This document shows positions 6,186 to 7,738 of a stretch of DNA of 7,738 nucleotides, piece by piece (position 1 is the stretch's first letter; each line of letters starts with the position of its first letter). The position numbers and the translations under genes are program-made. This stretch comes from Lysobacterales bacterium. Its GTDB lineage: Bacteria; Pseudomonadota; Gammaproteobacteria; Xanthomonadales; Xanthomonadaceae. Under the pieces are notes generated by a model, which searched no databases, had not been told where the DNA came from, and saw only the letters and a program-made list of their open reading frames with translations. The DNA is taken from positions 1-7,738 of the forward strand of contig JAGRJX010000123.1 in the NCBI GenBank assembly GCA_020442545.1, given 5' to 3'.

Positions 6186-7172
6186 TCATCCGCCTGAGCT
6201 GCGATGAAGCGCTTCCAGGTAATCCTGCATCAGCTGGAACTCCCGACCCGACAAATCACGATCAAACACGTTGGTCAGGTCTTGCACGCTGTCGCAAACG
6301 CCGCCATAGACGCACATCTGTAGCGCCTCGTTCTGATTCGCACCGCAATACGCACCGCGCTGGCATCGCTCCCATACCGCCGCATATTGTTTGATCAAGT
6401 CAATGCGCTTTCGATTCAATAGCGTGCGGTCCGGGAAAACCTCTGCCTCCAGTTCCCGGGAAAGCGGACTGTTGCGACGACCATCGGCCAACGCGTTCAG
6501 CACGGCCTCAGCTACCCAAGGCTTATCCGTGTCACCCAGGACCGAAAGCAGAACATCGTCAGACTCGCCGTGAAAGCCCATGGCGGCCTTGGCAGACAGA
6601 TCGCCTGATCGTGCTGCCTTGTCGAGCTGCGCTCTCAAGTCAGCCGAGTTCCTCGTCAATGGCACGTCGCAATATGCCGACCACCTTTCTATCGCGGCCG
6701 CTTTCTGCGCAGCCAGCGGACTATCTGCCGGCAGGTCCTTGATATACGAATTGACTCCGTTCAGTGACTTTTCGCCTGACCTGTTCCATAGGGACAAGCA
6801 AGCCCTGTTAACGCGACCCAGTGCCACCATGGCGGAGACGTCACCGGATGCAGCCAATCGCTCCAGGTCCGCATAGATCAGGCTGACCCGGGGAACCCGA
6901 TCCAGCGCATCCACTGGATCCTGTTGAACCCAGTCATTGATGGAGGCCGCATCAGGCTCACCCGAAGCATCGGCCTCCGATTGATGATGCTTCGCGTCAT
7001 CAGAATATGCGGAGACGGACGCTGCCGAAACCGCCAGGCCCGCATCCTCCTGAGGAGGATGCGAACCAGAAACGCTGAAACTGCGGTACCCGATCCAGGT
7101 CAACACCAACAAGATTGCTGTTAACACGGATCCAATGATCCAGCGACCTGCCTTTGCGTTGTTCTTTGGCAC
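6186..7172 (-). CDS. Membrane-anchored cysteine-containing protein of unknown function with Sel1-like motifs (328 aa)
   Basis: No family is recognised. The gene starts with GTG at 7172, preceded at 9 bases by GGAAG. The N-terminus has basic residues (K3, K7, R10) followed by one hydrophobic span at about 11-28 with no obvious cleavage site. This predicts an inner-membrane anchor with the rest in the periplasm. A low-complexity Ser/Ala/Asp linker runs from about 33 to 78. Two related motifs exactly 80 residues apart, LERLAASGDVSAMVALG (103-119) and LDKAARSGDLSAKAAMG (183-199), resemble Sel1/TPR-type helices. Near the C-terminus two C-x2-G-x2-C motifs occur (C270-C276 and C287-C293), and C125 and C168 make six cysteines in total. 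It is the second gene of a probable two-gene operon, 5 bases after the upstream stop. Base composition is lower in GC than the rest of the window. Its stop abuts that of the convergent CoA-transferase gene. Confidence 0.75.
   Translation of the reverse strand: MPKNNAKAGRWIIGSVLTAILLVLTWIGYRSFSVSGSHPPQEDAGLAVSAASVSAYSDDAKHHQSEADASGEPDAASINDWVQQDPVDALDRVPRVSLIYADLERLAASGDVSAMVALGRVNRACLSLWNRSGEKSLNGVNSYIKDLPADSPLAAQKAAAIERWSAYCDVPLTRNSADLRAQLDKAARSGDLSAKAAMGFHGESDDVLLSVLGDTDKPWVAEAVLNALADGRRNSPLSRELEAEVFPDRTLLNRKRIDLIKQYAAVWERCQRGAYCGANQNEALQMCVYGGVCDSVQDLTNVFDRDLSGREFQLMQDYLEALHRSSGG
7041..7063. repeat. Perfect 10-bp hairpin inside the 328-aa gene
   Basis: CGCATCCTCC at 7041-7050 is complementary to 7054-7063 with a 3-base loop. 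It lies in the codons for about residues 37-44 of the membrane-anchored protein, in the low-complexity linker just after the membrane span. In the mRNA the 3' arm contains GGAGG. It may be chance in a linker of relaxed sequence, or a translational pause element. Confidence 0.4.
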
Positions 7173-7177
7173 GGCGA

Positions 7178-7690
7178 CTAACTTCCGCAGTTCGGTGCCT
7201 GCACTTCAACAAAACCGTCGCTGGCTCCGAGTTCGGAGTCTGTCCGCTCATACACACCCAGCCCACCGTTGTTCTGATAGTAGACCCTGACCTGACCGTC
7301 ACTGGTACGCATTTGGTTGTCGAAATATTGTGCTTGTATCAAACCAAACATATCAGTATCAGTGTTATACCGAGCCTGCAGGGCTTGCCTATAGCCCGAC
7401 CATGTTGCAGCCTCGCGTTCCTCAGCACTTCCCTGACAGGTGCTGACAAGCTCTGTCAGGAAAAGCAGACCGCTCGCAACAGCCTCTTGGGATATCGTAT
7501 CGTCGTTCAAATCCGGATCAAATGCACCGCCAGCATCGGTCCAAGGATCACAACTAATATTCGCACAGACGACGATCCGGCTAGCCGAGACCGAAATTGT
7601 CGGCAAAGCAAGTGGGTCGTCCTGCGCTGCCGACTCCATGGACACGCAAGAAAGCATCGCAAGCAAGAACAACGAGGTTACTGTCTTCAT
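7178..7690 (-). CDS. Exported protein of unknown function, first gene of a two-gene unit (170 aa)
   Basis: No family is recognised. The start at 7690 is preceded at 5 bases by GGAG and opens a signal peptide: Lys2, hydrophobic core SLFLLAMLSCV, probable cleavage after SAA at residue 22. C15 lies in the core but the residues before it (MLS) are a poor lipobox, so a lipoprotein is less likely. The open frame to 7738 lacks these features. The mature protein is acidic, starts QDDPLALPTISVSASR, and has four cysteines (C42, C47, C85, C168). An Asp-rich segment DPDLNDD (58-64) could bind a cation. The C-terminal half looks beta-rich (QVRVYYQNNGGLGVYER, 133-149). The 3' part is AT-rich for this genome: 7321-7380 has 23 G/C in 60. 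The stop is 5 bases before the next gene, so the two are probably co-transcribed. Confidence 0.75.
   Translation of the reverse strand: MKTVTSLFLLAMLSCVSMESAAQDDPLALPTISVSASRIVVCANISCDPWTDAGGAFDPDLNDDTISQEAVASGLLFLTELVSTCQGSAEEREAATWSGYRQALQARYNTDTDMFGLIQAQYFDNQMRTSDGQVRVYYQNNGGLGVYERTDSELGASDGFVEVQAPNCGS
7182..7186 (-). promoter_or_regulatory. Shine-Dalgarno GGAAG for the GTG start at 7172
   Basis: On the minus strand GGAAG lies 9 bases before the GTG at 7172 and within the last codons of the upstream gene. It supports the non-ATG start and suggests translational coupling of the two genes. Confidence 0.5.
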
Positions 7691-7695
7691 AGTAG

Positions 7696-7699
7696 CTCC
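7696..7699 (-). promoter_or_regulatory. Shine-Dalgarno GGAG for the 170-aa exported protein
   Basis: GGAG on the minus strand sits 5 bases before the ATG at 7690. It decides this start over continuing the open frame to the window edge. The remaining bases to 7738 are leader or promoter and hold no feature I can support. Confidence 0.5.
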
Positions 7700-7738
7700 A
7701 CTCTGAAAGGAGGGGGCGAATTCAACTCTCAATCGCAA

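Noticed and set aside
7054..7066. Hidden small gene on the minus strand starting at an ATG after AGGAGG within the 328-aa gene
   Set aside because: The out-of-frame product is a shadow of the host gene with no independent features.

Overview
The window is about two-thirds G+C through most of its length. It looks like a chromosomal segment of a high-GC gammaproteobacterium, most likely of the Xanthomonadaceae/Rhodanobacteraceae group (Lysobacter-like). That placement is an inference from codon use and from the style of the TPR/PAS and TSUP proteins; no rRNA or tRNA is present to confirm it. I see no insertion sequence, CRISPR array, integrase or phage gene.

Layout, left to right. (1) 1-665, plus strand: the 3' part of a TSUP (TauE/SafE) membrane permease gene whose start lies outside the window, followed by a perfect 13-bp hairpin. 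(2) 729-1193, minus strand, and 1548-1994, plus strand: two divergent genes for small exported proteins of unknown function. They are separated by 354 bases that hold a 20-bp perfect palindrome, other inverted and direct repeats, and a promoter with a CRP/Clp-like operator. (3) 2016-4124, minus strand: a large signalling protein with a signal peptide, periplasmic TPR repeats, one membrane span, a PAS-like domain and a conserved-looking C-terminal domain that I cannot assign. (4) 4227-6185, plus strand, divergent from it: an acetyl-CoA hydrolase/transferase family enzyme. (5) 6186-7690, minus strand: a two-gene unit of lower GC encoding a 170-residue exported protein and a 328-residue membrane-anchored cysteine-containing protein. 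Both are unknown to me, and they are separated by only 5 bases.

Only the permease and the CoA-transferase have family-level assignments I trust. The TPR/PAS protein is probably a transmembrane sensor; its output is unclear. Four of the seven genes encode exported or membrane-anchored proteins of unknown function, three of them with even numbers of cysteines in the exported part, which suggests disulfide-stabilised envelope proteins. Nothing in the window amounts to a clearly new defence or mobile system. The best candidates for something undescribed are the low-GC pair at the right end, the small exported protein whose predicted mature form begins with histidine, and the unassigned C-terminal domain of the sensor.
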